From positions 4,588,001 to 4,652,000 of the forward strand of contig NZ_CP033092.2 of assembly GCF_003697165.2 (NCBI RefSeq): a stretch of 64,000 bases of DNA. The letters run 5' to 3'. Position numbers and translations under genes: made by a program. The notes below the pieces were generated by a model that saw nothing but the letters and a program-made list of their open reading frames with translations, had not been told where the DNA came from and did no database searches. Source of the DNA: Escherichia coli DSM 30083 = JCM 1649 = ATCC 11775 (GTDB lineage Bacteria; Pseudomonadota; Gammaproteobacteria; Enterobacterales; Enterobacteriaceae). Positions 40,263 to 49,676 of the stretch are shown piece after piece; the first letter of the stretch is position 1; every line of letters begins with the position of its first letter.

Positions 40263-41168
40263 TCAGATCCTTTTTACACTGACGGCTTCTTTTTTCTTAC
40301 GGCTCACCAGCGCCAGTGCCAGTACAATCAGCACAATACCGCTACCTTCAACTGCCCCCGGATTCTCACCGAGCAGCCACCAGGAAAAGAGTACGCCGCA
40401 AACGGGAACGGCCAGTGTGCTTAAGCTGGCAATACTGGCAGGCAAGTTTTTCAATACAAACAACCATAAGCTCCAGGCCAGCGCTGTCGCCAGAATCGCA
40501 CTGTAGGCCAGCGCCCAGAACACGGTGGGTTGCCAGTCAATTTCACGTTGCGGCACCAGTAAAGCGACCACGCTCATCACCAGCGCCGCATACAGCATCT
40601 GCCAGGATGTTAGCGACAATAAATCCACGCGCGGATGGCGGGCATACAGACGTTTAGCAACAATCGCGCTCGCCCCCCAACTCACACCGGAGAGGATTGC
40701 CAGCATGGCACTTTTCATCGAAGAGAAATCGAGTTGCCACGGCTGCAACACCAAAAATAAGCCGAAAGCGGCAATCAGTATCGCGAAATATTGCCCACGT
40801 CGCAGGCGTTCACCGAGAAACAACGCGGCGAAAATTACCACCCAGAACGGCATGGTATAGCTCAGGATTGCCACCTTCCCCGCTCCGCCGCTGACCAGCG
40901 CCCACTGTGCCAGGCCAACCATCCCGCAGGTTTGTAACAGGGCAATGGCTAAGGTGTATTTAAACGGCGTCGGGCGCATTCCGCGACCACGTAATAAAAG
41001 GACGATGAATAAAACGAGAGCGCCGAAAATGCAGCGTAAGGCGGTGAAGTCGAAGGCACCGATGTAGCTGGTGACTTGCTTCATGAAAATCCAGCTATAA
41101 CTCCAGATAAGTGTGAGCACAACCAGGCCACTGATTGCCAGTGGGTTGCTCTTTCCTGCGGCAGACAT
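40263..41168 (-). CDS. yijE: EamA-family inner-membrane exporter YijE
   Basis: A 301-residue drug/metabolite transporter with ten hydrophobic helices in two EamA repeats (about residues 10-140 and 155-285). A conserved [14 protein letters not shown] segment lies near the N terminus. Work in E. coli, as I recall, links YijE to cystine export. The start [11 protein letters not shown] is chosen because homology begins there, although the frame extends to 41234. It lies downstream of katG in the same orientation, with about 90 nt between. Confidence 0.94.
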
Positions 41169-41261
41169 GAGAGATCCAGTGTGTAGTTTTCCTGTGGACA
41201 CTATACGCCGGTAAAGAAACTTCAGCGACTGCATGAAAGGCAGTCGCTGAAGAAGGTCAGA

Positions 41262-43442
41262 TTACAGCAGGTCGAAACGGTCGAGGTTCATCACTTTCAC
41301 CCACGCTGCCACGAAGTCTTTAACAAACTTCTCGTGGGCATCGCTGCTGGCGTAGACTTCCGCCACCGCACGCAGGACAGAGTTAGAACCAAAGACCAGA
41401 TCCGCACGGCTGGCTGTGTATTTCACTTCGCCAGTTTCGCGGTCACGGCCTTCGAACAGTTCTTTCGATTCGTCGGTCGCTTTCCACTCGTAACGCATAT
41501 CCAGCAAGTTCACGAAGAAGTCATTGCTCAATACACCAACGCGGTCAGTGAAGACGCCGTTTTTGCTGCCATCGAAGTTGGCACCCAGTACGCGCATCCC
41601 GCCCACCAGCGCAGTCATTTCCGGCGCGGTCAGCGTCAGTTGCTGTGCTTTATCAATCAACAGTGACTCGGTGGTGGAAACGTCCAGACGAGCGCGATAG
41701 TTACGGAAACCGTCAGCAATTGGTTCCAGCAGTTCGAACATCTCAATGTCAGTCTGATCCTGACGCGCATCAACGCGACCCGGCGCAAACGGTACATGAA
41801 TGCTCAAACCTGCGGCGCTTGCGGCTTTCTCAACGCCAACCACACCTGCCAGCACGATGATATCCGCCAGCGAAGCTTTGCCAGACTCTTTCTGAATTTT
41901 CTCCAGAACTGGCAGAGCACGAACGGCTGCGGCGTTCACATCCCAGTCACGCTGCGGCATTAATGCCAGACGCGCACCGTTGGCACCACCACGTTTGTCG
42001 CCACCACGGAAGGTAGAAGCAGACGCCCAGGCCACCGATACCAGCTCACTAACAGACAGACCAGAATCCGCAATCGCGAATTTCAGATCGATAATGTCCT
42101 GCTCGGTCGGGTTGTAGATCGGCTGCGGCAGCGGATCTTGCCAGATCAGATCTTCTTTCGGTACTTCCGGTCCGATGTAACGAGATTTCGGCCCCATATC
42201 CCTGTGCGTCAGTTTGAACCAGGCACGAGCAAAGGCTTCGTTGAACGCCTGCGGATCGTTGAGGAAACGACGAGAGATCTTCTCGAACTCAGGATCAAAA
42301 CGCAGCGTCAGGTCGGTCACCAGCATCGTCGGTTTACGTTTCTTCGACGGATCAAACGGATCCGGGATAATTTCCGGTGCGTCTACCGCTTCAAACTGGA
42401 TTGCACCAGCCGGGCTGCGGGTCTGTACCCACTCATACTTGAACAAGTTCTCGAAGAAATAGTTGCTCCACTGGGTCGGCGTCTGGGTCCAGACCACTTC
42501 CAGACCAGAGGTAATGGCATCTGCGCCAACGCCGCTGCCGTAAGTGCTCGCCCAGCCTAAACCTTGTTCTTCAATCGGTGCAGCTTCTGGATCAGGACCT
42601 ACGTTTGATGTCGGACCAGCACCGTGGGTTTTACCCAGCGTATGACCACCCGCAATCAGCGCCACGGTTTCTTCGTCATTCATGCCCATGTTGCCGAAGG
42701 TCGCGCGGATAGCTGCTGCCGCCGAAAGTGGTTCGCCGCTGTGATCCGGGCCTTCCGGGTTAACGTAAATCAGGCCCATCTCGGTTGCACCCAGCGGTGC
42801 TTTCGCCAGCGCTTCCGGATGACGGTGAGTCAGCCAGGCTTTTTCATCACCCCAGTTAACATCCAGATCCGGTTCCCAGACGTCTTCACGACCGGCACCA
42901 AAACCGAAGGTACGGAAGCCGGAGTTTTCCAGCGCCACGTTACCCGCGAGGATAAACAGGTCGGCCCAGGAGATTTTCTGACCATATTTCTGTTTGATTG
43001 GCCACAACAGGCGACGCGCTTTATCGAGGCTTACGTTATCCGGCCAGGAGTTCAGCGGTGCAAAACGTTGCTGACCACGACCCGCGCCGCCGCGACCGTC
43101 GATTGAACGGTAAGTACCCGCGCCGTGCCAGGCCATACGAATAAACAGACCGGCGTAGCTGCCCCAGTCGGCTGGCCACCACGGTTGAGATTCTGTCAGC
43201 AGGGCTTTCAGATCTTTTTTCAGGCCGTAGTAATCTAATTTGCTGAATTCTTTGCGGTAGTCAAAGTCCTCACCCAGCGGGTTAGAACGATTAGAATGTT
43301 GGTTTAACAGGTCAACACGGAGTTGATTTGGCCACCAGTCGCGCGTGGTTGTGCCCCCACCTGCGCTCTGGTCGTGACCGCCTTGATGGAACGGGCATTT
43401 GCCGGTGGCTGTCGTGTTATGGATATCGTCTGACGTGCTCAT
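41262..43442 (-). CDS. katG: bifunctional catalase-peroxidase HPI
   Basis: KatG is a cytoplasmic haem enzyme that destroys hydrogen peroxide and is induced by OxyR. The 726-residue length matches E. coli. In the N-terminal active domain the distal Arg-Trp-His set is in [10 protein letters not shown] (about 102-111) and the proximal histidine in [12 protein letters not shown] (about His267). The C-terminal duplicated domain lacks these residues, as usual. The start MSTSDDIHN is used; the frame extends 13 codons upstream. Confidence 0.98.
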
Positions 43443-43770
43443 CAATGTGCTCCCCTCTACAGTGTTACCGTTACGATACACAGCGTTAGAGAGAAGTTAT
43501 AATTGAATTAATCCACGGATGCGATAGTTGAGATCTTACATATTGTTGGTTAAAGAGATGTAGATCAAATTGATCGTAATTAAGACTTTTTGATTATGTC
43601 CGATTTAGGATAAATGCTTTATAAAAAAGGGTTTTAGATTTGTATCCTTCAAGTAATGAGGGAGAAAACAAGGCTGATAACCTTATTTTCCCGCCCTCAT
43701 TTCGAGGCAGCATTTTGTGCTCTGTTTAAAATTTGTGATCACTGTGTGATTTTCACAAAAGGCACACTAT
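43443..43770. other. metF-katG intergenic region
   Basis: This 328-bp interval carries the katG promoter; an OxyR site upstream of katG is established in E. coli, but I did not define its bases. A strong hairpin lies at 43655-43701. No gene is supported here. Confidence 0.6.
43655..43701 (-). terminator. hairpin after metF
   Basis: An outer 8-bp stem (aatgaggg / ccctcatt) encloses an inner near-perfect stem (gaaaacaagg / ccttattttc). The structure lies about 70 nt after metF and probably ends its transcript, though the T-run is weak. Confidence 0.5.
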
Positions 43771-44661
43771 TTATAAACCAGGTCGAACACCCAGTGTATG
43801 GCAAATCGCGTAACTCATTTCAGCGCGGTTAAGCGTATAGAAGTGGAAATCTTTCACTCCTTCACGGCTTAAAATCTTCACCATATCCATGGCAATATTC
43901 GCGCCCACCAGCTTGCGGGTTTCAGCATCGTCATCCAGGCCGTCGAACATTTGTGCCATCCACGCCGGAATACGCACGTTGGTCATGTCGGCAAATTTCT
44001 TCGCCTGTTTAAAGTTCGAAACCGGCAAAATTCCCGGAATGATTTCCACATCAATGCCTGCCGAGACGCAGCGATCGCGAAAACGCAGGTAGCTTTCGAC
44101 ATCGAAGAAGAACTGAGTAATGGCGCGGTTGGCTCCGGCATCCACTTTTCGTCTCAGGTTGAGTAAATCGGCCTGGGCACTTTTCGCTTCTGGATGTACT
44201 TCCGGATACGCCGCCACGGAGATATCGAAATCTGCCACTTCTTTTAACAGCGTCACCAGGTCAGAAGCATACATTTCTGGCTTACCACTTCCCGGCGGCA
44301 GGTCGCCACGCAGCGCCACGATATGGCGAATACCGTTATTCCAGTAGTCGCGTGCAATGATCCGCAGCTCGGCAGGCGTCGCATCAATGCAGGTAAGATG
44401 CGGTGCCGCTTCCAGGCCGGTGCGATCTTTAATGCCTTTAATAATGCTGTGCGTACGGTCGCGCTCGCCGGAGTTTGCGCCATAGGTCACCGATACAAAC
44501 TTCGGTTTCAGGCTGCTAAGGCGATCGATGGAGTTCCACAGGGTCTGCTCCATTTCACTGGTACGCGGCGGGAAAAATTCGAACGAAACGTTAATCTGCC
44601 CCTGGACTTCTGCCAGACTCTGATTCAGGGCATCCCGCTGGCTGGCGTGAAAAAAGCTCAT
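43771..44661 (-). CDS. metF: 5,10-methylenetetrahydrofolate reductase
   Basis: MetF reduces methylene-THF to methyl-THF, the methyl donor for methionine synthesis; it is an FAD TIM-barrel enzyme. The 296-residue protein has SFEFFPPRT (about residues 26-34) with the catalytic glutamate, LTCIDATPAELR, and the folate-site ALRGDLPPGSG. Five MetJ boxes lie upstream. In K-12 metL is the next gene on the upstream side; here the nucleotidase island separates them. Confidence 0.97.
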   Translation of the reverse strand: MSFFHASQRDALNQSLAEVQGQINVSFEFFPPRTSEMEQTLWNSIDRLSSLKPKFVSVTYGANSGERDRTHSIIKGIKDRTGLEAAPHLTCIDATPAELRIIARDYWNNGIRHIVALRGDLPPGSGKPEMYASDLVTLLKEVADFDISVAAYPEVHPEAKSAQADLLNLRRKVDAGANRAITQFFFDVESYLRFRDRCVSAGIDVEIIPGILPVSNFKQAKKFADMTNVRIPAWMAQMFDGLDDDAETRKLVGANIAMDMVKILSREGVKDFHFYTLNRAEMSYAICHTLGVRPGL

Positions 44662-44702
44662 ACCTTACCTCATCAATCGCTTATCGTTATATGTTGTGTT
44701 GT

Positions 44703-44742
44703 GCACATCTATCCGTTTAGACGTCCAGATGTAAAGATGAAG
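44703..44742. promoter_or_regulatory. MetJ operator (tandem met boxes) upstream of metF
   Basis: Tandem 8-mers related to AGACGTCT can be read in register from 44703, the best being agacgtcc (44719-44726), agatgtaa and agatgaag. MetJ with SAM binds such arrays cooperatively to repress metF. Confidence 0.8.
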
Positions 44743-45042
44743 GAAAAGCCGAAGGGCGTCAACCGAAAAATAACCAATGATGGTGAGGAAAAATCAGGGA
44801 AGATGAAAAAAACTCATCTTAATTAGAGGCGATAAAAGATTTCTCTATAGCGCAATCCACCTCGCACGTTTTGACTCATATTCTGACAACACAGCGACAC
44901 CTGGGCTAATTCGAAAAACAACGTCCTGCCACCGGATGGTGATGTTAAGGCATCTGATTTGGCCTGCGCCCTCGCGTAGGCCGAATACAGGATCTGCGCA
45001 ATCAACGGGTAACAAACAGTTGAGTCAATTCAGTGCGCACTT
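44743..45042. other. junction region between metF control region and the nucleotidase island
   Basis: No gene is supported here. A small palindrome (ggcctgcg ... cgtaggcc, near 44961-44981) resembles a degenerate REP unit and may terminate the first nucleotidase transcript. The left boundary of cassette 3 should lie in this stretch. Confidence 0.5.
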
Positions 45043-46596
45043 TTATTTGATATCCTTCACGCGCATACCGTTGAGCTGTTCATCCGTAATGGTGTTGCCC
45101 GCTTTGAAGTAATCAACCACCGCGTGATAAACGTAATAACCGCCCGTTATGTTACGCGCTTTCCCTTCGGTAAAGGCGGTAAAACCATCTCCACCATCAG
45201 CAAGGAAACTCTGAGTAGCAATGTGATAAACCGTCGCATCTTCAATGGGTTTGCCATTCAGAGTCAGTGTGATTACCCGCTGACCAACCGGCTTGCTGCT
45301 GTCGTACTTCATTTCCAGGCCTTTCGATACCTGTAAAACGCCATTGCTTAAACTTGCGCCGTGTTCCATCAGACTGCGTAATTGTTTACCCGTGAGTTCC
45401 ATCGTCACCAGTTCGTTGGGGAACGGGAACGTACTGATGACGCCGCCCATCGTAATCGCCCCTGCGGGGATCTCATTGCGGATACCACCAGAGTTTGTTA
45501 ACGCCAGTTGGGTATTTTTACCCGCTGCTGCCAGTAAAGCGTCAGCCGCCAGGTTCCCGAGGTAAGCCGATTCACCATAGGCACGTTTTAATTCAACCGG
45601 CGATTGCGCCACCGTTTGTTGCACCACTTCATCAAGCTTTTTATTCCAGCCGTCGATCACCTGTTTCGTTTGCGGATCGGGCTTCCACTCGTCAGCGTAA
45701 ATGGTTTTAAGCTCGAAGTTTTTCACCGTAAAATTATGCGGCTTCTCTTTGTAGTCGAGAACCAGTTTGCCCACATCAATCCCGCCGCTGTCAGTGGAGA
45801 GGATGAGCGTATTGCCGACTTTAATCGGTTCCGGCGTACCCACATGTGCATGTCCGGTGATCAAAATATCCAGCCCTTTCACCTGACTTGCCGTCTGAAT
45901 ATCTTTATCCAACGCGCGACGCACATCTGTGCCTCCCATACTGGACTGGCGGGCTGGAACACCTTCGTGGATCAGGGCGACGGTCAAATCAACCTTGCCT
46001 TTGAGTTCATCGATATAACGTTGTAGCCATTTAATTTCATCGCGCGCTTCAATACCCACGCGCGTGGCAGCAGATACCGTATCATTGAAGGCAAATACTC
46101 CGTGCAAACCTATAACGCCAATTTTCACGCCGTCTTTTTCGATGATGGTATAGGGCTTATCCCAGAATGATTTACTGCTGTTCTGATAAAAAATATTGCC
46201 CTGCACAATAGGGAATTTTGCCTGGCTCAACTGTAATAATGTGTTGTCCCAGCCGTGGTCAAATTCATGGTTGCCTATTGTGACGGCATCAAACGGCATA
46301 GTATTCATAATATCGATAATAGCCTTACCTTTGGTCAGGCTGCTGATATATGGCCCGGTAAAATAGTCGCCCGCATCAAAAAACCATGTCGCTTTATTTT
46401 TTGCTTTTTCTTGCTTAACCAGCGTAGTGATATTTGCCCAGCCGCCAATATCCCGTTTACCGTCAGCGATCCACGGCACTTTATAAGGTTCTACATGCGC
46501 ATGGAGGTCGTTGGTATAAATAATAGTGACATCTTTAGCGCAAGCCCAGAACGGCAGTGTTAATGCGATACCCGCAGCAAGTATTTTAATTTTCAT
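45043..46596 (-). CDS. periplasmic 5'-nucleotidase / metallophosphatase, paralog 1
   Basis: A 517-residue exported enzyme of the UshA/5'-nucleotidase family, expected to remove phosphate from extracellular nucleotides. A signal peptide (residues 1-20, cleavage ACA-KD) precedes the two-metal domain with TNDLHAH (Asp30, His32), DAGDYFTG, GNHEFDHG, HEGVP and GHAHVGTP. The C-terminal substrate domain has the YGESAYLGNLAADALL helix, NSGGIRNE and FLADGGDGFTAF. I start at ATG 46596, seven bases after aaggg; a TTG two codons earlier is less likely. It is divergent from the zinc-ribbon gene, with a CRP site between. It is very similar to paralog 3 and less so to paralog 2. It is not ushA itself, which lies elsewhere in E. 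coli. Confidence 0.9.
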   Translation of the reverse strand: MKIKILAAGIALTLPFWACAKDVTIIYTNDLHAHVEPYKVPWIADGKRDIGGWANITTLVKQEKAKNKATWFFDAGDYFTGPYISSLTKGKAIIDIMNTMPFDAVTIGNHEFDHGWDNTLLQLSQAKFPIVQGNIFYQNSSKSFWDKPYTIIEKDGVKIGVIGLHGVFAFNDTVSAATRVGIEARDEIKWLQRYIDELKGKVDLTVALIHEGVPARQSSMGGTDVRRALDKDIQTASQVKGLDILITGHAHVGTPEPIKVGNTLILSTDSGGIDVGKLVLDYKEKPHNFTVKNFELKTIYADEWKPDPQTKQVIDGWNKKLDEVVQQTVAQSPVELKRAYGESAYLGNLAADALLAAAGKNTQLALTNSGGIRNEIPAGAITMGGVISTFPFPNELVTMELTGKQLRSLMEHGASLSNGVLQVSKGLEMKYDSSKPVGQRVITLTLNGKPIEDATVYHIATQSFLADGGDGFTAFTEGKARNITGGYYVYHAVVDYFKAGNTITDEQLNGMRVKDIK

Positions 46597-46655
46597 AAAC
46601 AATCCCTTTCAGTGAGATAAAGGATTGCTACATTACGTTCTGAAAGACTTATTTA

Positions 46656-46671
46656 TGTGAGAGTAATCACA
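46656..46671. promoter_or_regulatory. CRP binding site, symmetric core with both half-sites intact
   Basis: The 16-bp core TGTGA-gagtaa-TCACA matches both CRP half-sites exactly. It lies 60-75 bp upstream of nucleotidase paralog 1 and 58-73 bp upstream of the zinc-ribbon gene, so it can serve either direction. Octamers loosely like the CytR half-site GTTGCATT (attgctac at 46624, gttgccgg at 46685) flank it, but these are weak matches. Confidence 0.8.
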
Positions 46672-46699
46672 TCCGCAGGGGATAGTTGCCGGACAAAAT

Positions 46700-46721
46700 C
46701 AACGACCTTGTGAAATCGTTG
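46700..46721. repeat. inverted repeat before the zinc-ribbon gene
   Basis: A 6-bp perfect inverted repeat, caacga / tcgttg with a 10-nt spacer, ends eight bases before the ATG at 46729. It overlaps the only plausible ribosome-binding bases (ggtg). It could act as an operator or an RNA hairpin limiting translation. Confidence 0.4.
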
Positions 46722-46728
46722 GTGATAT

Positions 46729-47853
46729 ATGTCGACTCTGTTTACGATTAATGCCTGTAAAACGTTCGGTTGCCGAAATTTGGGATTGGCCTCATCGGAA
46801 GATTACAGTTGGCCAGACTATAAACTGGGTTATCCGGCACTGCACTGTCGGGCATGTGGCAGTTACCCGCCGTTGTTTGACGAGCAACAATTTCGTGACT
46901 GGTTGTCAGTTCACTTGTCTACTTATGCAATTGAGAAAGGCCATTTCTGCCCGGTATGTTATGGCACAGACATGATTTGTTATGGTCACAATCCACAGGG
47001 TTCGCAACGCATTCAATGCCGTAACTGCAAAAAAGTCTGGACGCCTAAAAAATATCAGAAAGAAATTACGCATCCCCAGGCCATTGAAACCGTTCAACTG
47101 TTCATACCCTTTCAAGGGGCCAGCGCAGTACAAAAACTGTATGTTTTAGTCAGTCTTGACGCCACTCGTGGCAACATTCTTCATCTCTCCACGAATTATA
47201 CGCAACATCAGACAGGAGACAGTCTGCGGTACAGTTACAAGGGCAACACAGAACCAACTATGCACCATCGCGATATCGTGCAGAAGGTAGATATGCGTGA
47301 AGCGCAATTCTTGCGCCGGAGCCAGTTCGATGAAATTCAGTATGGCAGTGCTGTACTCAAGCGCAACGGTAAGGGAGCCATACTACGCCCGGTTATCACG
47401 GCACACGGGCATTTCAGAATACTGAAAATCCGCTATCCAGATGTCAAAACGCATATTATTTCACACGAATGTTTTCTAAGAGGCGCAATTATTACAGCCT
47501 GGGCAGATCAGTTCCGCCAACAACAAGGTGAACTTTGGTTCGTAGAAGAAGAAATCAGTGACAGTAACGCTGATACGCCCTGGCATTTTAAGGGAACGAC
47601 ATACCATGGTTGGTGGCAAAATCAGTGGCAGCGCTGGGAGCAGGGGAATAATTGCAAGATGGTCTGCCTACTCACGGGAGCCAGCTTAGAAAGGGGCGCA
47701 AATGTTTCTCTGGCAACCAGTCGTTGTTTTATCACATGGCTGACAGACCAACACGACTTTACCCAAAGCGCGTTATTATCCGCAGGTCGCGTAACGCAAA
47801 TGCTGACCTCACTGGCGTTAAAATACAATGAATCGCTCACTCCATCTTGTTAG
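46729..47853 (+). CDS. two-zinc-ribbon protein of unknown function, transposase-like N terminus
   Basis: A 374-residue protein that I cannot name. The first 110 residues hold two zinc ribbons: Cys10-x4-Cys15 with Cys40-x2-Cys43, and Cys74-x2-Cys77 with Cys97-x2-Cys100. The second, CPVCYGT ... GSQRIQCRNCKKVWT, closely resembles the DNA-binding ribbon of IS1 InsA. The remaining ~260 residues look globular, with a VLVSLDATRGNILHLS stretch reminiscent of the first acidic strand of an RNase H-like fold. I cannot trace a complete DDE triad. There is no signal peptide or membrane segment. Terminal inverted repeats and a second transposase frame are absent, so it is not an active IS1. Its position, divergent from nucleotidase 1 and upstream of nucleotidases 2 and 3, suggests a DNA-binding regulator derived from a transposase. 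That role is inference. Confidence 0.75.
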   Translation: MSTLFTINACKTFGCRNLGLASSEDYSWPDYKLGYPALHCRACGSYPPLFDEQQFRDWLSVHLSTYAIEKGHFCPVCYGTDMICYGHNPQGSQRIQCRNCKKVWTPKKYQKEITHPQAIETVQLFIPFQGASAVQKLYVLVSLDATRGNILHLSTNYTQHQTGDSLRYSYKGNTEPTMHHRDIVQKVDMREAQFLRRSQFDEIQYGSAVLKRNGKGAILRPVITAHGHFRILKIRYPDVKTHIISHECFLRGAIITAWADQFRQQQGELWFVEEEISDSNADTPWHFKGTTYHGWWQNQWQRWEQGNNCKMVCLLTGASLERGANVSLATSRCFITWLTDQHDFTQSALLSAGRVTQMLTSLALKYNESLTPSC

Positions 47854-47925
47854 TCAATACACTCGACAAACGACCATAAATTAAGAGAGATCACTACCTT
47901 TCATTTAATTAAATATATAAATGTA

Positions 47926-47950
47926 TGACCGTGAAATATAATCATGGTCA
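47926..47950. promoter_or_regulatory. 25-bp palindrome upstream of nucleotidase paralog 2 (candidate operator)
   Basis: tgaccgtga-N7-tcatggtca is an inverted repeat of 9-bp arms with one mismatch, in AT-rich DNA about 135 bp before the start codon of paralog 2. The odd spacing means it is not a standard CRP site. Its regulator is unknown; the zinc-ribbon protein is one candidate. Confidence 0.5.
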
Positions 47951-47972
47951 ATGTTTAATTAATAACATTATT

Positions 47973-47988
47973 TGTTACTAAGATCACA
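47973..47988. promoter_or_regulatory. CRP-like site upstream of nucleotidase paralog 2
   Basis: TGTTA-ctaaga-TCACA matches the CRP core with one mismatch in the left half. It is about 100 bp before the start codon, a usual position for activation of a downstream promoter. Confidence 0.55.
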
Positions 47989-48085
47989 CAATACTTTTCT
48001 GAACTATGCTTACATAAAATAAGACACGATGTGCCTTTTATTTAAATAATTCAACAAATGTAACACACCCTATCCAGGAGGGATG

Positions 48086-49636
48086 ATGAAAACTGTATTT
48101 ACAACATTATCAGTCATATTCGGCGTGATATTTTCTCACAGTGTTCTAGCTCAGGACGTTACTATTTATTATACGAATGACATTCACGCACATGTCAATC
48201 CGGCAAAAATCCTCGCTGTTGATAAGAACAGACTTATAGGTGGTATGGCTAATATTGCAGGCATCGTTAATGAAGCGAAGAAAAAAAGCAAAGATGTGTT
48301 TTTCTTTGATGCAGGCGACTATTTTACCGGGCCGTATATCAGCACCCTGACCAAAGGTGAAGCTATTATTGATATCATGAACACTATGCCCTTTGATGCG
48401 GTGTCTGTTGGTAATCACGAGTTCGATCACGGTGTGCCCAATATGGTGTCTCAGTTATCAAAAGCAAAATTCCCCATTCTGCTGGGAAATATCTACTACA
48501 CCGATACGAATAAACCAGTTTGGGATCATCCGTGGACCATTATCGAAAAAGATGGTTTAAAGATTGGTGTGATTGGATTGCATGGCGCATTCGCTTTCTA
48601 TGATACAGTCGCGGCAAAAGCACGTGAAGGCGTAGAAGCCAGAGACGAAATTAAATATTTAAATAAAGCACTTGCAGAATTAAAAGGTAAAGTCGACATA
48701 ACCGTTTTGCTAATTCACGAAGGTGTCCCGGCGCGTCAATCAAGCTTTGGTAGTAAAGATGTGGAGCGGCTACTACAGGCAGATATTGAGACAGCTAAAA
48801 AAGTGAATGGTGTTGATGTCTTAATTACCGGTCACGCACATGTCGGAACACCGCAACCAATAAAAGTTAATAACACATTAATTGTATCTACCGATGCATA
48901 CGGCACCAACATCGGAAAACTTGTGCTTGATTACAATCCGAAAACGAAGAAAATTGATAGTTATAATGGTGAGTTAATCACCATCTTTGCAGATCAATTT
49001 AAACCTGACACCATCGTTCAAAATACTATTGATAAATGGAGTGCAAAGCTTAACAAAATAACACAGGAAGTTGTCGGCCATTCTCCCGTAGTTTTAACAC
49101 GTGAGTATGGTAGTTCCTCTTCTACCGGCAACCTTATTCTTGATGCAATGATGGAAAAAACACCTGATGCCGTTGCCGGATTTCAAAATAGCGGTGGGAT
49201 GCGAGCTGATTTTCCTAAAGGCGATATCACACTGGGAGATGTTATTAGCACATTCCCCTTTAATAATGACCTCATCGAGATGGATTTGACGGGCCGCGAT
49301 CTCAAATCATTGATGACGCATGCAACCAATCTAACTAACGGTGTGTTACAGGTTTCAAAAAGCGTTGCGGTTGTCTATGACAGCAAAAAACCACTCAACC
49401 AACGGTTAATCTCTTTCACCATTAACGGCAAACCCGTGGAAGATAATCAAACATATCGTATTGCCACGCACTCCTTTTGTGCCAGTGGTGGTGACGGTTT
49501 TGAAGCATTTTTGAATGGAAAAAATGTGAAGACGATACCGGGAACAACCTCGGCGGAATCTATCATCGATTATTTCAAAAATCATAAACCTGTCACCCCA
49601 GACTTAACTAAACGAGTCATGGACGTCGCCAAATAA
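48086..49636 (+). CDS. periplasmic 5'-nucleotidase / metallophosphatase, paralog 2
   Basis: A 516-residue exported enzyme with signal peptide cleavage at VLA-QD (after residue 22). The metallophosphatase domain has TNDIHAH (Asp32, His34), DAGDYFTG, GNHEFDHG, HEGVPARQSS and GHAHVGTP. The C-terminal domain has NSGGMRADF and ASGGDGFEAF. Two ATGs are adjacent at 48083 and 48086; the second is better spaced (4 bases) from the strong aggagg. It is the most divergent of the three paralogs. One example is TDAYGTNIGKLVLD where the others have TDSGGID. Codon use and flanks are AT-rich. It starts a probable operon with paralog 3 (40-bp gap) and the Tsx-like channel. CRP-like and palindromic elements lie upstream. 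Confidence 0.9.
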   Translation: MKTVFTTLSVIFGVIFSHSVLAQDVTIYYTNDIHAHVNPAKILAVDKNRLIGGMANIAGIVNEAKKKSKDVFFFDAGDYFTGPYISTLTKGEAIIDIMNTMPFDAVSVGNHEFDHGVPNMVSQLSKAKFPILLGNIYYTDTNKPVWDHPWTIIEKDGLKIGVIGLHGAFAFYDTVAAKAREGVEARDEIKYLNKALAELKGKVDITVLLIHEGVPARQSSFGSKDVERLLQADIETAKKVNGVDVLITGHAHVGTPQPIKVNNTLIVSTDAYGTNIGKLVLDYNPKTKKIDSYNGELITIFADQFKPDTIVQNTIDKWSAKLNKITQEVVGHSPVVLTREYGSSSSTGNLILDAMMEKTPDAVAGFQNSGGMRADFPKGDITLGDVISTFPFNNDLIEMDLTGRDLKSLMTHATNLTNGVLQVSKSVAVVYDSKKPLNQRLISFTINGKPVEDNQTYRIATHSFCASGGDGFEAFLNGKNVKTIPGTTSAESIIDYFKNHKPVTPDLTKRVMDVAK

Positions 49637-49676
49637 AATCTCATTTATCAGTCAATTTATTTAACAAGGAATGCGA

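Noticed and set aside
44823..45005. Small minus-strand ORF (60 codons) between metF and nucleotidase 1
   Set aside because: It lies in the junction region with a degenerate REP-like palindrome, has no convincing ribosome site and no recognisable product.
45043..46602. Nucleotidase paralog 1 as a lipoprotein because of Cys19 in the signal region
   Set aside because: The residues before Cys19 (PFWA) do not fit the lipobox pattern, and ACA-KD is a normal signal peptidase I site.
46729..47853. An intact IS1 or other insertion sequence around the zinc-ribbon gene
   Set aside because: No terminal inverted repeats, no target duplication, no insB-like second frame, and the protein is far longer than InsA.
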